Part shown: one piece after another, positions 35,510 through 44,392 of the stretch | How the letters are laid out: every line of letters begins with the position of its first letter | Position numbering within the stretch: position 1 is the first letter of the stretch | NCBI RefSeq assembly: GCF_002161555.1 | Contig: NZ_NFHZ01000014.1 | Coordinates: forward strand, 1-64,000 | DNA length: 64,000 nt | Origin: Barnesiella sp. An55 | Lineage (GTDB): Bacteria; Bacteroidota; Bacteroidia; Bacteroidales; Barnesiellaceae | Reading direction: 5' to 3' | Position numbers and translations under genes: made by a program | The notes under the pieces: model-generated | Databases searched by the model: none | Told to the model about the DNA's origin: nothing | Seen by the model: the letters and a program-made list of their open reading frames with translations, nothing else

Positions 35510-36580
35510 TTATACGATTGAGCTATCTAAAATTCTTTTACTAAAATCCTCTGTATCAAACTTTACTTGCTGTAACAGCCGGTTACAATTCTGTTCAAAC
35601 GCATGCGGGTCGAACAAACGGGCATAAGCGATTATTTTATCAAAGATATTATCTTCTGCCGAAATAACAATTCCCAAACCGAATTTTTTTACATACTCGG
35701 CCTGAATGCTTCCTTCAGAAACGAGCATGGGCTTCCGCCTCAACAAAGCCAGATAAAAACGATTGCTTATCAAATGCCGGCTCAATTTATCATCGGGCAA
35801 TATGATATTCATGAAATCGCAGCCATCGACAATCGACAACTCGTCGCTCTTGTGGTAATAGCCCGTGAACGACACATTGTTGTACCCTTGCTCGACCTTA
35901 TACTGTTCAAGCGATTCACAGGCAATGCCTTTGCCCGAGAATTGCAACCGCACTGCGGGCTTGTCGCCCAGACTTTCCATCACCCACCGGTTGGTCTCAT
36001 AGTCGCGCAATTGCCCGATAGTCAGCACAACGATATTTCTACAATCGATGTCGCGAGCCTGCCCCACAGAGTCGGCCAGGAAAGAGGGCCTCACGTTGTG
36101 ACAGATCACACTCTCGCACTTGGGCAACCAGGCTCTGAAACCCGGCGACGACAATACATTCAATGACGAATTTTTTAGCAACCGGCGGAGTACTGGACCC
36201 GAGTAACCCACCAACGGCGAGTAATCCCGAATATCAAAAATATACCTACCCCGATAATACTTCAGCAGATAAGGCGACAGGAACAAGGCATTGGCAATGG
36301 TGAAGACCACCACTTGGTCGTAGCTCGACTTGCCCAATACCTCTTGCACAAACCGGGAGTAGCGAATATAATCATACACTTTGCGATAGCCGGGAGCTGT
36401 CTCTCGGGCCACAATATCACAAGAATAAATGCGATGGAGAGTCTCTCGCTTAATCACCTTTTTGTCTCTGTTCAGCAAGATAATCTCGATATCGGCACCC
36501 ATACGCTCATATATGTCTATATAATATTGAACATATGGCGACTTTTCTATACTCGTAGCCAAGATTAACGCAACTCTCAT
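35510..36580 (-). CDS. Probable glycosyltransferase (GT4-like)
   Basis: A 356-residue protein. Start set at MRVALILATS; an upstream TTG adds four residues. The N-domain has Rossmann-type strands (VVVFTIANALFLSP, RYIFDIRDYSPL). The C-domain has IVVLTIGQLRDYETN and the acidic EQYKVEQGY region and resembles GT-B enzymes, with little of the standard GT4 EX7E motif (SEGSIQAEYVKKFGLG). It lies between a GT4 gene and capE in the polysaccharide operon. The donor sugar is not predictable. Confidence 0.75.
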   Translation of the reverse strand: MRVALILATSIEKSPYVQYYIDIYERMGADIEIILLNRDKKVIKRETLHRIYSCDIVARETAPGYRKVYDYIRYSRFVQEVLGKSSYDQVVVFTIANALFLSPYLLKYYRGRYIFDIRDYSPLVGYSGPVLRRLLKNSSLNVLSSPGFRAWLPKCESVICHNVRPSFLADSVGQARDIDCRNIVVLTIGQLRDYETNRWVMESLGDKPAVRLQFSGKGIACESLEQYKVEQGYNNVSFTGYYHKSDELSIVDGCDFMNIILPDDKLSRHLISNRFYLALLRRKPMLVSEGSIQAEYVKKFGLGIVISAEDNIFDKIIAYARLFDPHAFEQNCNRLLQQVKFDTEDFSKRILDSSIV

Positions 36581-36606
36581 TATCCTCTTCAATACTTTAG
36601 TCGGGG

Positions 36607-37890
36607 TTACCTTTTAATCCATCGATATACTGTCGATTCTATCTTTATCAAGGGCGGGATGACAGTCAGCCGACAACTCTTGCGCAGGAACCGTATAAAG
36701 AGCCGCACAAACTTCAGGTTGTTGAAATAGTGGTTTATCGGTCTGCTGTAACTGATTCGTGGGGAACCTTGAGCCAACTGGTCAAACAAGTCGAACCAAC
36801 AGGGCATAATGCACTCGGGTGCAAATCGAGACACCTCGCTTTTGGCTGTCTGGCCCAATCGTTCATTGACCTCGGCATGAGTGAGCAGAAACACAACGTG
36901 ATCGGCTATCGACTTGTAGGAGTGACACAAATAGCCGGTAGTCCCGTTTTCGACCGTATCGGGATAACCGTTTTTGTTTAAGGTAACGACCGGCATGCCG
37001 GCACAATTCATCTCGATAACTCCCATGCCAAAAGTCTCGGTGCGAGCCGTTGGATTGACAATGCCCACCGACGACTGCAAAAAGAGCTCATATTTCTCGG
37101 CACCCAATATACCGCGGAACAGGACCGACGGCAACAGCTTCCCTCCCTCTGAAAGATAGGGGAAGAACTCTTTTTCAAAAGCCTCATCGGCCACACCCAA
37201 TGGACCCAATCGGCAATCTCTCGAATACAGATTACCGGCTCCCACGACCTGTAAACGGGCTTCGGGGACCCGACTCAAAATATATTTCCACATCTTGGCG
37301 ACGACAAGGAATCCCTTCTCGGGAGTCAACGACCCCACATAAACAACGGTTTTCCGGTCGTTCGTCCGCGGTCTGGAGCCCACCGCATCGGGCACTATGT
37401 TATAGATAAACAACGATTTGCGACAAATAGGATGATCGATGTATCGGTCGTACTGTTGCCGACCAACAAAGACATTGGCTATTACACAAGGACTCGCAGC
37501 CACCCAGTCGGCATAATCGTTGAAATAGAAATTGTGTCCCCACACGACAATCCTGTGCTTCAGTTCATCGATGTAACGGGTCACCCGGCTATCCTTATTG
37601 TCTTTGATGACGATGAAACTGTCGTTATTCTTTTTCGACTCAAGCAACCCTTCCAGGATATCGTTCACCCGCACCACATTGACCCCCTCGGGGAATGTGC
37701 AGTCGGAGGTACAATAGATAGTTACCCGATAGGTATCGGGTTTGAATCGAAGCATATAATAGATCACGAGCAAGAAACAGTACTGCGTCCCCCCTACCCC
37801 GGGATTCCCCCGGTCGGGACGGGAACAGTCGATACCCCTCAGCCCCTCATCGCCAAAATAAAATCCTATCTTCACCCGGTTATCGCTCAT
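36607..37890 (-). CDS. Glycosyltransferase family 4
   Basis: A 427-residue GT-B glycosyltransferase. Visible are VGGTQYCFLLVIYYMLR near the N-terminus, the glycosyltransferase-1 domain with VVYVGSLTPEKGFLVVAKMW and the EX7E-type motif TETFGMGVIEMNCAGMPVV. The C-terminal about 50 residues are basic and may bind the membrane. It overlaps the preceding gene by four bases (ATGA coupling). Confidence 0.88.
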   Translation of the reverse strand: MSDNRVKIGFYFGDEGLRGIDCSRPDRGNPGVGGTQYCFLLVIYYMLRFKPDTYRVTIYCTSDCTFPEGVNVVRVNDILEGLLESKKNNDSFIVIKDNKDSRVTRYIDELKHRIVVWGHNFYFNDYADWVAASPCVIANVFVGRQQYDRYIDHPICRKSLFIYNIVPDAVGSRPRTNDRKTVVYVGSLTPEKGFLVVAKMWKYILSRVPEARLQVVGAGNLYSRDCRLGPLGVADEAFEKEFFPYLSEGGKLLPSVLFRGILGAEKYELFLQSSVGIVNPTARTETFGMGVIEMNCAGMPVVTLNKNGYPDTVENGTTGYLCHSYKSIADHVVFLLTHAEVNERLGQTAKSEVSRFAPECIMPCWFDLFDQLAQGSPRISYSRPINHYFNNLKFVRLFIRFLRKSCRLTVIPPLIKIESTVYRWIKR

Positions 37891-39044
37891 AGTATGGATA
37901 TCAGCTTTTGCATTTGGGTCACATTGTTCTTTTGGCTCATCACAAACTGTTGTGCTGCCTTTGCCCGCGATAAACAGCAGGCATAATCCATCGACAATAT
38001 TTCGGTCAACTTCCCGGCCATGGCCTCTACCGACTCTCCCTCGAAGTAATAGAGATACTGGTCATATTCGGCCGGTATCCCGGGCAATTTCGTAGTCAAG
38101 ACCGGAGTCCCCGACAACATATATTCCATGGTCTTCGAGGGAAATGAGTACCGGGTATATTCATATTCGCTCGGTCTCGGATTAATCAACAGCGACACCT
38201 GTTTCTGCCGTTCCACGATTTGCTCGCGCGAAAGCAATCCACCATAGACTATACAGGCATGATGCGAGGCAATCTCGACAAGCTCTTCCCGATAATCGCC
38301 ATCACCATAAATCTCGAGCACCCAACCGGGTCTGTTCATCAGCAAAAAGCTATCGACCAGTCTCTTTATGCCATAGATTTTATGTATCGACCCCGAATAC
38401 AAGCATACCTTCTCACGCGGCATGGTACCGGCCGAGGCTCTTTGCACCGAGGCATCGACCATACCTTCGATCACGATACCGGGTCTATGATGCCGATTCA
38501 AATCTTCATCCATATACCGAGTCAACGTCATGAAACCACTCATCCGGTGTATGATGCACTCCTGCATCCAGGCTCTCACCCGTGCAGGCAATCCTTTTGC
38601 CAGATAGCGAGGCATATCGGTCAGGAAAACGACCGTCTCAATACGGTATAGCCATTTGCACAAGTGGCAAGCCATCAACAAGGTAAAGTTCAATCCGTCG
38701 CACAACACGACAGCCTTCTCATAGCCGGCATCTTTCTTCCACTGTTTGATAAACCGTATGGCCTTTCTCCATGTACCTATATACCCACCCCGACGTTTTC
38801 GGGGCAAATAGTTATATTCAATCCCGTTTTCACGAATGGTCTGCTCACAGGCGTTTCCAGCCGGTAGATAGCTCGCTCCCAGGAAATTGGACAAGACGCG
38901 AACATCCACCCCGTTCTCTCTCAACCCCAACAGTATCAACCGCATAAAGTATTGCCCCTGTATGCCATAATACCGGGGTTGCTCCTTCAACAAATCGGCC
39001 AATAACTTCTCATGCGATACCGCTGCAACAAACAATAATTTCAT
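37887..39044 (-). CDS. Glycosyltransferase family 4
   Basis: A 385-residue GT-B enzyme. Start set at MKLLFVAAVSH; a TTG four codons earlier would overlap the polymerase gene. The N-domain shows KAVVLCDGLNFTLLM, the C-domain VCLYSGSIHKIYGIKRLVDSF, ICVYGGLLSREQI and the acceptor-side FPSKTMEYMLSGTPVL. By position it could be the WbuB-like FucNAc transferase, but the sequence does not prove it. AT-richer than flanking genes. Confidence 0.87.
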   Translation of the reverse strand: MKLLFVAAVSHEKLLADLLKEQPRYYGIQGQYFMRLILLGLRENGVDVRVLSNFLGASYLPAGNACEQTIRENGIEYNYLPRKRRGGYIGTWRKAIRFIKQWKKDAGYEKAVVLCDGLNFTLLMACHLCKWLYRIETVVFLTDMPRYLAKGLPARVRAWMQECIIHRMSGFMTLTRYMDEDLNRHHRPGIVIEGMVDASVQRASAGTMPREKVCLYSGSIHKIYGIKRLVDSFLLMNRPGWVLEIYGDGDYREELVEIASHHACIVYGGLLSREQIVERQKQVSLLINPRPSEYEYTRYSFPSKTMEYMLSGTPVLTTKLPGIPAEYDQYLYYFEGESVEAMAGKLTEILSMDYACCLSRAKAAQQFVMSQKNNVTQMQKLISIL

Positions 39045-39046
39045 CT

Positions 39047-40135
39047 CTATCGCCAAACAAACGATTCAAAAATGGTGTGGTATGTAAAGAATGAATCGTG
39101 ATATATACTGGAGTAAAAAAACACCTGAAAATCATATAGCGTAAAAGCCATAATCAACAACAGGATTCCAACACTCACTATCTTGTTGTCGATGCTACGT
39201 ACCAACGATGGATAAGAAGCCAACATCGGTAACTGCAAATAATAAGCTAATCGAGCAAACAACTGATTTACAATACTTAACGGCGTGATCAAAAACGAGA
39301 TAGCCGTAATCTTATACAACAGCCCCATTTCTCTATCTTGCCTCTTCTCATAATAAAGAATCATACACATGATGATTATCTGGTAAACAATACCTATGCC
39401 CGAGCCTAATTTCGGGGCCCCTTTGCCCTCTTCGAAATAGTAGGCATATTTACTCAATCCTACCGAAGAAAGCGTATCCTCAATCATGCGCATGGCTATA
39501 CTCCTGAAAAGAAGCACCGCCAAGAACAAAGATATCCCGATGATTACCCCCCGCTTGCCTAATCGCAAGTTGACATATCCCAGGAATGCAAGAGGCAGCA
39601 ATATCTTGGCACTACTATGAAATAACGAGGAGAAAAAGATAATCAGCGCCGCTACGATAAATCGTTTCCTGAAGATGTAGGGAATCGACAGCAATACGAT
39701 ACACATGGCCAGTGTCTGACGCATCATCGAGGCTTGCGTAATCATGAAATTGGGATTGAATACATACAGGAATATGGTAAACCAGTACCACTCCCGAGGC
39801 ACATACTTCTTGATAAACCAGTAATAGACTCCTATCTCAAAAGCCGTGAGTACAATCACCAGCGAGAAAAAGCCCAAGGGCTTGAAAAGCCTGTACAGCA
39901 ATATCCATCCTACCTCCCAACGCTCCTCTGGGTCGGAATAGTCAAAACGATTTATCGAATTATAAATCGTAAACTTGTCGATATATTGCTGGTAGTCATT
40001 GCCCCACTCATAACGTATGGCTAGAAAGACAAACAAAATCAGCATAACTGCGGGAAGAGCCCACGGAAATTGCTTGAAACGGGCAAAATATGCCAATATT
40101 ACACAAATAATTCCTATAATAATTGTCGCTACCAT
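39047..40135 (-). CDS. EpsG family polysaccharide polymerase (Wzy-like)
   Basis: A 362-residue integral membrane protein with about ten to eleven hydrophobic segments. RYEWGNDYQQY after the second helix and FNPNFMITQASMMRQTLAMCIVLL in the middle are typical of EpsG/Wzy polymerases, which join lipid-linked repeat units on the periplasmic face. It is the only polymerase candidate in the locus. Three bases separate it from the downstream glycosyltransferase. Low GC, as usual for wzy. Confidence 0.85.
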   Translation of the reverse strand: MVATIIIGIICVILAYFARFKQFPWALPAVMLILFVFLAIRYEWGNDYQQYIDKFTIYNSINRFDYSDPEERWEVGWILLYRLFKPLGFFSLVIVLTAFEIGVYYWFIKKYVPREWYWFTIFLYVFNPNFMITQASMMRQTLAMCIVLLSIPYIFRKRFIVAALIIFFSSLFHSSAKILLPLAFLGYVNLRLGKRGVIIGISLFLAVLLFRSIAMRMIEDTLSSVGLSKYAYYFEEGKGAPKLGSGIGIVYQIIIMCMILYYEKRQDREMGLLYKITAISFLITPLSIVNQLFARLAYYLQLPMLASYPSLVRSIDNKIVSVGILLLIMAFTLYDFQVFFYSSIYHDSFFTYHTIFESFVWR

Positions 40136-40147
40136 ACCTTCTCTCTG

Positions 40148-41392
40148 CTATAATGTGCCAAGCATTTGCTCATACAGTTCGACATATTTTTCATACTGCT
40201 GGTTCTTATCATATCGAGTAATCGCCTCATCCCTACAGGCTTGCGTATAGGACAATTTACCCTTCTTACAAACCTCGATAACGGCTTCGGCCAGGCAAGT
40301 AATATTACCCGATTCAACCATCCGTCCCGTGGCGGGAGTTATCTGTTCAGGGTGACTCGTATTGTCATACGCCACGACAGGAGTTCCACAGGCAAAACTC
40401 TCAAGTGGGGTAGTTCCAAACGATTCCTGATACGATAGACTTACTACTACATCGGCTGTCGAATAAATCTGGGCCAACTCATCGGGACTTCCTGTGCGTT
40501 CTATCCCGGTAATGCCCTCGGGCAACTCAGCCACCTGCTGCGGAGTGAGACCTACCAATCCAATTGCAAAACGGTCGGCGGACAACACGTTTCTCAATTT
40601 ATAATAGTCATACAACCCTTTGGCAGCACTCCAGTGCGAGGCTACTCCTACGACCACGAAACGGTCGCCCCAACCATATTGGCGTCTAAGCGAGTCGCCC
40701 CCACCCCGCGGATAAAACACCGAGGTATCTATGCCGTTCGATATCACCTGCACGGGTATTGCACCAAGGGCCGAACTGCGCACTACCGAAGCCAACCACT
40801 GCGACACGGTGACAAATGTCAACCGAGGCACCGACGAGAAACTCGATACCTTCCGCTTCAATACCCAAGGCATCGTGCGATAAATCCCTTTCAACTCGCC
40901 GCCGGTATCGCTATTTCCACAGCGGGGACACCGGTGACAGCCATTGCGCCACTGCTCACATCCGTAATAGGCAAAGTGAGTGCAACCGCCCGTAACTACC
41001 CAACAGTCGTGCAACGTCCACACGACCGGGATATTGGCTTTGTGCAAAAAAGAGAAGAGCAACGGGAAATTCAAAAAATTCTGATGGATATTGTGCAGGT
41101 GTATCAGATCGGGAGAGAACTTCTTGATCTCCCTGATAAAAAGCCAAGTATCGATTATCGAACCGAATCCTTTCAAATTGAGAATGCGTGAAAACAGATA
41201 GGTATGCAGCAACCCTGACAATGTGCTGCGAGTTATCTTTATCCCCCGCGACTCCTCGAGATTGGCCTCACGGGCATAAGCAAAACGATATTGCCAGCCG
41301 TGCTTCTCGGCTATATCACCTATCTCGGCGGCAATGCGACCGGTTGACCACATATTCCCATAAGTATTTACGATAAGCAATTTCTTAGCCAT
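40148..41392 (-). CDS. Glycosyltransferase family 4
   Basis: A 414-residue GT-B enzyme. N-domain: MAKKLLIVNTYGNMWSTGRIA, LIHLHNIHQNFLNFP and VWTLHDCWVVTGGCTHF, a Cys-rich insert (GCEQWRNGCHRCPRCG) seen in WcaC/WcaL-like enzymes. C-domain: VVGVASHWSAAKGLYDYY and the EX7E motif ESFGTTPLESFACGTPVVAY. It overlaps the flippase gene by eight bases. Confidence 0.88.
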   Translation of the reverse strand: MAKKLLIVNTYGNMWSTGRIAAEIGDIAEKHGWQYRFAYAREANLEESRGIKITRSTLSGLLHTYLFSRILNLKGFGSIIDTWLFIREIKKFSPDLIHLHNIHQNFLNFPLLFSFLHKANIPVVWTLHDCWVVTGGCTHFAYYGCEQWRNGCHRCPRCGNSDTGGELKGIYRTMPWVLKRKVSSFSSVPRLTFVTVSQWLASVVRSSALGAIPVQVISNGIDTSVFYPRGGGDSLRRQYGWGDRFVVVGVASHWSAAKGLYDYYKLRNVLSADRFAIGLVGLTPQQVAELPEGITGIERTGSPDELAQIYSTADVVVSLSYQESFGTTPLESFACGTPVVAYDNTSHPEQITPATGRMVESGNITCLAEAVIEVCKKGKLSYTQACRDEAITRYDKNQQYEKYVELYEQMLGTL

Positions 41393-42752
41393 GTTGCACC
41401 TCCTCTTTTTTATTTAAAGCCTGCAATTGTCTATGCATCAATACAGGTTGGACAATACAATAGGGTAACAAGCCAATAATTGTCACAATAATCACAATCG
41501 TCCACGATGTGTGCGACGCCAAAGCGACAATGGCTCCTATCTTAAAGACTGACGCAAACAGGAATCCATACAACTGACATTTAAGCTTGCCCAGACCGTT
41601 GGAAATACTGGTCAACACCGATACCCATATCATCTCGCAACTCATCAAGGCAAACAGCAAAGCGACAGGCAAATCGATCTCAATAGCCTTACTACCCAAC
41701 CAGAGTTTCAATATCGGGTCGAGAAAGGGAATAATGGCCAACTGCAACAGCACCGAAAGCGCAGCTATGCCATACAGGAAACGTATCAATTTGAGTATCC
41801 AACCATATCGCTTCTCGACAAAGGCTTTTGTGACAGCCGACCACACCGGTATCAAAGCCAAAGCGACCAACGAACTTACAATAGAAAAGAGCTTGAAATA
41901 GATTTGATACTCGACTACAAACGCAGGGCCAAAAAAGTAAGAAATGATAAATTCATTGGTCACCGTAATCGCCATATAGACCATCTGCACCAGCAAAAAG
42001 AGGAAACCGAGCGACAAGACATCATTCGCCTTGTTCCATTTAAAACAGTGAAAAGAGGGCAAACAACTTTTCAATTCTTTACCGAAAACAATAGCCGTCA
42101 CCACCAACAAAGGCAAAGTCCCAGAAATGGCTTGCACCCACGACAGAGTTACAAAATCTCTGCCTATCTTGCCCGTAGGGGTATATACCCACAAAAAGAG
42201 CAACATCAGCACCGTCGAAATCAGATTGAGCAGATTGGGCCATGCTGACTTCTGCAACGCATACAGCACCGATAGAATAAGCTTGAAAAAGAAAAAGGAG
42301 AATACACCGCAAAGCGTTACAATCACCCCTTGATAAAGTTCTGCAGACGACAGCTCATCGGTAGAGATATTGAAAATACGGTTCCAGTCGATATATCGGC
42401 TCACAACGAGTGCGATCAAAGTAACCAACAGGGTAATACCCCCCATTAAAATATAAGCCGAAGAGATATGACTACGGGCACTCTCATAGTTTTTCAGACT
42501 CAAATCGGCGGTCAAGTGGTTGCGCAAGCCATGACCAATGCCCAAATCGAACATATTAATCCATGTCAGGACCGAATACATGGTAAACCAACAACCCAAA
42601 ATGGCATTGTTGTTGAAATAGCGCAGATAGAGAGGGAACAATACAAACGATATGAGAAAGCCCAATCCTCGCACAGCAAAAGCCCCCAACACGTTATCGA
42701 CCAGATTGCGGTTACCTATATATTTTTGTCTTATGATATTATAGTCTATCAT
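41385..42752 (-). CDS. Polysaccharide flippase (Wzx-like, MOP superfamily)
   Basis: A 455-residue membrane protein with about twelve hydrophobic segments. GAFAVRGLGFLISFVLFPLYLRYF near the N-terminus and MFDLGIGHGLRN are typical of O-antigen and teichoic acid flippases. It moves lipid-linked repeat units across the inner membrane for the polymerase encoded two genes on. First structural gene after upxY, 44 bases downstream. AT-rich. Confidence 0.88.
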   Translation of the reverse strand: MIDYNIIRQKYIGNRNLVDNVLGAFAVRGLGFLISFVLFPLYLRYFNNNAILGCWFTMYSVLTWINMFDLGIGHGLRNHLTADLSLKNYESARSHISSAYILMGGITLLVTLIALVVSRYIDWNRIFNISTDELSSAELYQGVIVTLCGVFSFFFFKLILSVLYALQKSAWPNLLNLISTVLMLLFLWVYTPTGKIGRDFVTLSWVQAISGTLPLLVVTAIVFGKELKSCLPSFHCFKWNKANDVLSLGFLFLLVQMVYMAITVTNEFIISYFFGPAFVVEYQIYFKLFSIVSSLVALALIPVWSAVTKAFVEKRYGWILKLIRFLYGIAALSVLLQLAIIPFLDPILKLWLGSKAIEIDLPVALLFALMSCEMIWVSVLTSISNGLGKLKCQLYGFLFASVFKIGAIVALASHTSWTIVIIVTIIGLLPYCIVQPVLMHRQLQALNKKEEVQHG

Positions 42753-42796
42753 ATGGGTTTATACAACTGCTATAGAAAACAAGAGCAGTAGAACTG

Positions 42797-43405
42797 TCAA
42801 TCGCATATCTTCTCTAAATAACTGCCCGGGATATAGACCGTGGCTATAGTAAACAGGTTGTCGAGCCGCACGACTACGCGACGATGACCGGCAATACGTA
42901 CCAACTCACCCTCAATGCCGGCAAAGCTGCCGGCAACTACCCGCACACGATCGCCCCTCCGCAGGTCGTGAGGCAATATCTCTATCTCGTTCTCGTGCTG
43001 TTCGACCAGATAGATGAAATCTTCCATCTGCTTGCCGGGTACCCGCAGCAGCGAACGGCTGGAAAAGTCGCGCACATACCGCATGGGGTAACCATAGTCG
43101 TTGATGAGCGAAATGCACTCTTTTTTACGACCATGCACGAATATCAACCCGCTAATAAAGGGAACTTCGACTTTTTTGCGTTTCCCGCCGATTTCTTTAA
43201 CCGTCTCGTGAAAAGGGACAAAGTGCTTCACCCCCATGCGGGTAAGCAGCTCTTTGATCTTGCGCTCCTGGCGATAGGTTTTCGCCACGTACCACCCTTC
43301 TTCTTCGATCTCCGGCATATTCGGTTCGGTTTTGACAAAGCCTAAGCTTCCAGGCAACAAAACGTCGTCCTCGACAAAATCAGGCTCTCCTGCTATCTCT
43401 TGCAT
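42797..43405 (-). CDS. UpxY family transcription antiterminator (NusG paralogue)
   Basis: A 202-residue NusG-like protein. After a 35-residue leader the NGN domain begins (EEEGWYVAKTYRQERKIKELL, HFVPFHETV, FISGLIFVHG). The KOW domain closes the protein (RGDRVRVVAGSFAGIEGELVRI). UpxY proteins ride RNA polymerase and prevent early termination in their own polysaccharide operon. It is the first gene of the operon, as in Bacteroides capsule loci, but no upxZ follows. A TATATTTG promoter lies about 42 bases upstream. Confidence 0.92.
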   Translation of the reverse strand: MQEIAGEPDFVEDDVLLPGSLGFVKTEPNMPEIEEEGWYVAKTYRQERKIKELLTRMGVKHFVPFHETVKEIGGKRKKVEVPFISGLIFVHGRKKECISLINDYGYPMRYVRDFSSRSLLRVPGKQMEDFIYLVEQHENEIEILPHDLRRGDRVRVVAGSFAGIEGELVRIAGHRRVVVRLDNLFTIATVYIPGSYLEKICD

Positions 43406-43446
43406 TTCTATCTCTTAAACAGAGTTATAAACACAATTTAATACTG

Positions 43447-43454
43447 CAAATATA
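43447..43454 (-). promoter_or_regulatory. -7 box of the polysaccharide operon
   Basis: TATATTTG followed by C on the minus strand. Transcription would start near 43440, giving only a 35-base leader before upxY. No invertible-promoter repeats are seen around it, so phase variation by inversion is not supported here. Confidence 0.6.
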
Positions 43455-43549
43455 GAAAGAAATAGTTATTCTTTAATATTAATAGCCCCATTATCCCTCA
43501 TCATCGAAATAAAAAACGATTGCATTTTACCCACTCTCTCCCCCTCTGC

Positions 43550-43594
43550 AAAAAAAATCTCGCCACCCCCCCTTTTCCCAAGGAGAGTGACGAG
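43550..43594 (-). terminator. Terminator of the secreted repeat protein gene
   Basis: On the minus strand a 10-bp stem with two G-U pairs (43585-43594 with 43559-43568) is followed by A and eight T. It lies about 75 bases after the stop at 43669, so this gene is transcribed alone. Confidence 0.8.
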
Positions 43595-43668
43595 ACCCAT
43601 CATCTTCACTAAAACAGATAAAAAATAAGAACGTATCTAAAGATTAACTCACTTATCTAATACAAAAG

Positions 43669-44124
43669 TTATGCGATAGAGATATTTACCTGGGGTTCAT
43701 CTTTCTGCGGATCTTGGGTGGGAACACTGTCGGTAGGCTCCTCGCTCAGGCAGAGCAGCGAGATATTTGCCTGGGGCTCATCCTTCTGCGGATCTTGGGT
43801 GGGAACACTGTCGGTAGGCTCTTCAGTCAGGCAAAGCAGCGAGAGTTCACTGTTGGGTTCCTGTGAAGGTACTGTGTCGGAAGGAGCCGGCTCCTCAGCC
43901 AAAAAGAACGCAGAGATCTCACTCTTGGGTTCTTGAGAGGGGACACTGTCGGTGGGAGCCGGCTCCTCTGTCAGACAAAACAAAGACACTTCACTCTTGG
44001 GTTCTTGTGTGGGGACACTATCGGTTTGTGCCGGTTCCTCGCTCGGACTTTGTGCATACGAAACAAAAGACGAAACGCTAACCGTCATCATAAATACCGC
44101 TACTGATAACATTAACTTTTTCAT
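43669..44124 (-). CDS. Small secreted protein of five acidic tandem repeats, unknown function
   Basis: A 151-residue precursor. MKKLMLSVAVFMMTVSVSSF with SYAQ is a clear type I signal peptide and fixes the start. The mature about 126 residues are five repeats of 24-27 residues. Each begins near EEP, continues (T/S)D(S/T)VP(T/S)Q(E/D)P and a charged stretch, and ends in a short hydrophobic block: SLFCL, SAFFL, SLLCL, SLLCL and finally NISIA. Three of the five blocks keep a Cys. The unit is acidic, proline-rich and probably unstructured. The gene has a sigma-54 promoter, its own terminator, and stands beside the kinase/sigma-54 activator pair. I recognise no family. A peptide precursor, surface polymer or sensor ligand are all possible. 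Confidence 0.8.
   Translation of the reverse strand: MKKLMLSVAVFMMTVSVSSFVSYAQSPSEEPAQTDSVPTQEPKSEVSLFCLTEEPAPTDSVPSQEPKSEISAFFLAEEPAPSDTVPSQEPNSELSLLCLTEEPTDSVPTQDPQKDEPQANISLLCLSEEPTDSVPTQDPQKDEPQVNISIA
43676..44050 (-). repeat. In-frame tandem repeat within the secreted protein gene
   Basis: Five DNA units of 72-81 bases. The two promoter-distal units (about 43676-43750 and 43757-43831) are nearly identical, indicating recent duplication; the three nearest the signal peptide have diverged more. Unit lengths are multiples of three, so copy-number change would keep the frame. Confidence 0.85.
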
Positions 44125-44179
44125 AATTCTTACATTTTTAATTATACACTCTATTATTCCATTCTTCGCCCAATAAAAA

Positions 44180-44196
44180 TACAATCGTCGTGCCAA
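44180..44196 (-). promoter_or_regulatory. Sigma-54 (RpoN) promoter of the secreted repeat protein gene
   Basis: The minus strand reads TTGGCACG ACGA TTGTA. This matches the -24/-12 consensus TTGGCACG-N4-TTGC(A/T) except that the C of the -12 GC is T. GG is at 44194-44193 and the GT at 44182-44181, the exact N10 spacing. Predicted start near 44169, 45 bases before the ATG at 44124. No TAnnTTTG box is seen in this gap. Confidence 0.75.
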
Positions 44197-44263
44197 GCGA
44201 CACAAACAGAATATAACATGCTGTATAACAGCTATCTATAGACAACCTCCAGATATTGGGGAG

Positions 44264-44322
44264 TGTGGAATCTTGTAGAAAAAAGTGTGGAGCAGTGTGG
44301 AAAAATTCCACACTGCTCCACA
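44264..44322. promoter_or_regulatory. Phased TGTGGA motifs and 37-base palindrome: candidate activator sites and terminator
   Basis: TGTGGAA at 44264, TGTGGAG at 44286, TGTGGAA at 44296 and the reverse forms TTCCACA at 44306 and CTCCACA at 44316. Starts in one direction are 22 and 10 bases apart, that is, on one helix face. 44286-44322 is a perfect palindrome with 17-bp arms and an AAA loop. The sites lie about 95-150 bases upstream of the sigma-54 start, the usual place for activator binding. On the minus strand the palindrome is followed by TTTTTT, so it also looks like the terminator of the activator gene. Confidence 0.6.
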
Positions 44323-44392
44323 AAAAAGTTTATCGTCGGTATAGAACGCAATGCCCACCAGCGGTCAACGCGCTCTCACAAAAAAGATATCT

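Noticed and set aside
33436-35544. 702-codon open frame antisense to capF and capE
   Set aside because: Same cause; it spans two recognised genes and their junction.
42797-43454. Invertible promoter of the capsule type
   Set aside because: No inverted repeats flank the promoter and no invertase gene is near.
43676-44050. Possible CRISPR array
   Set aside because: Units are contiguous, in frame, 72-81 bases without spacers, and encode a protein after a signal peptide.
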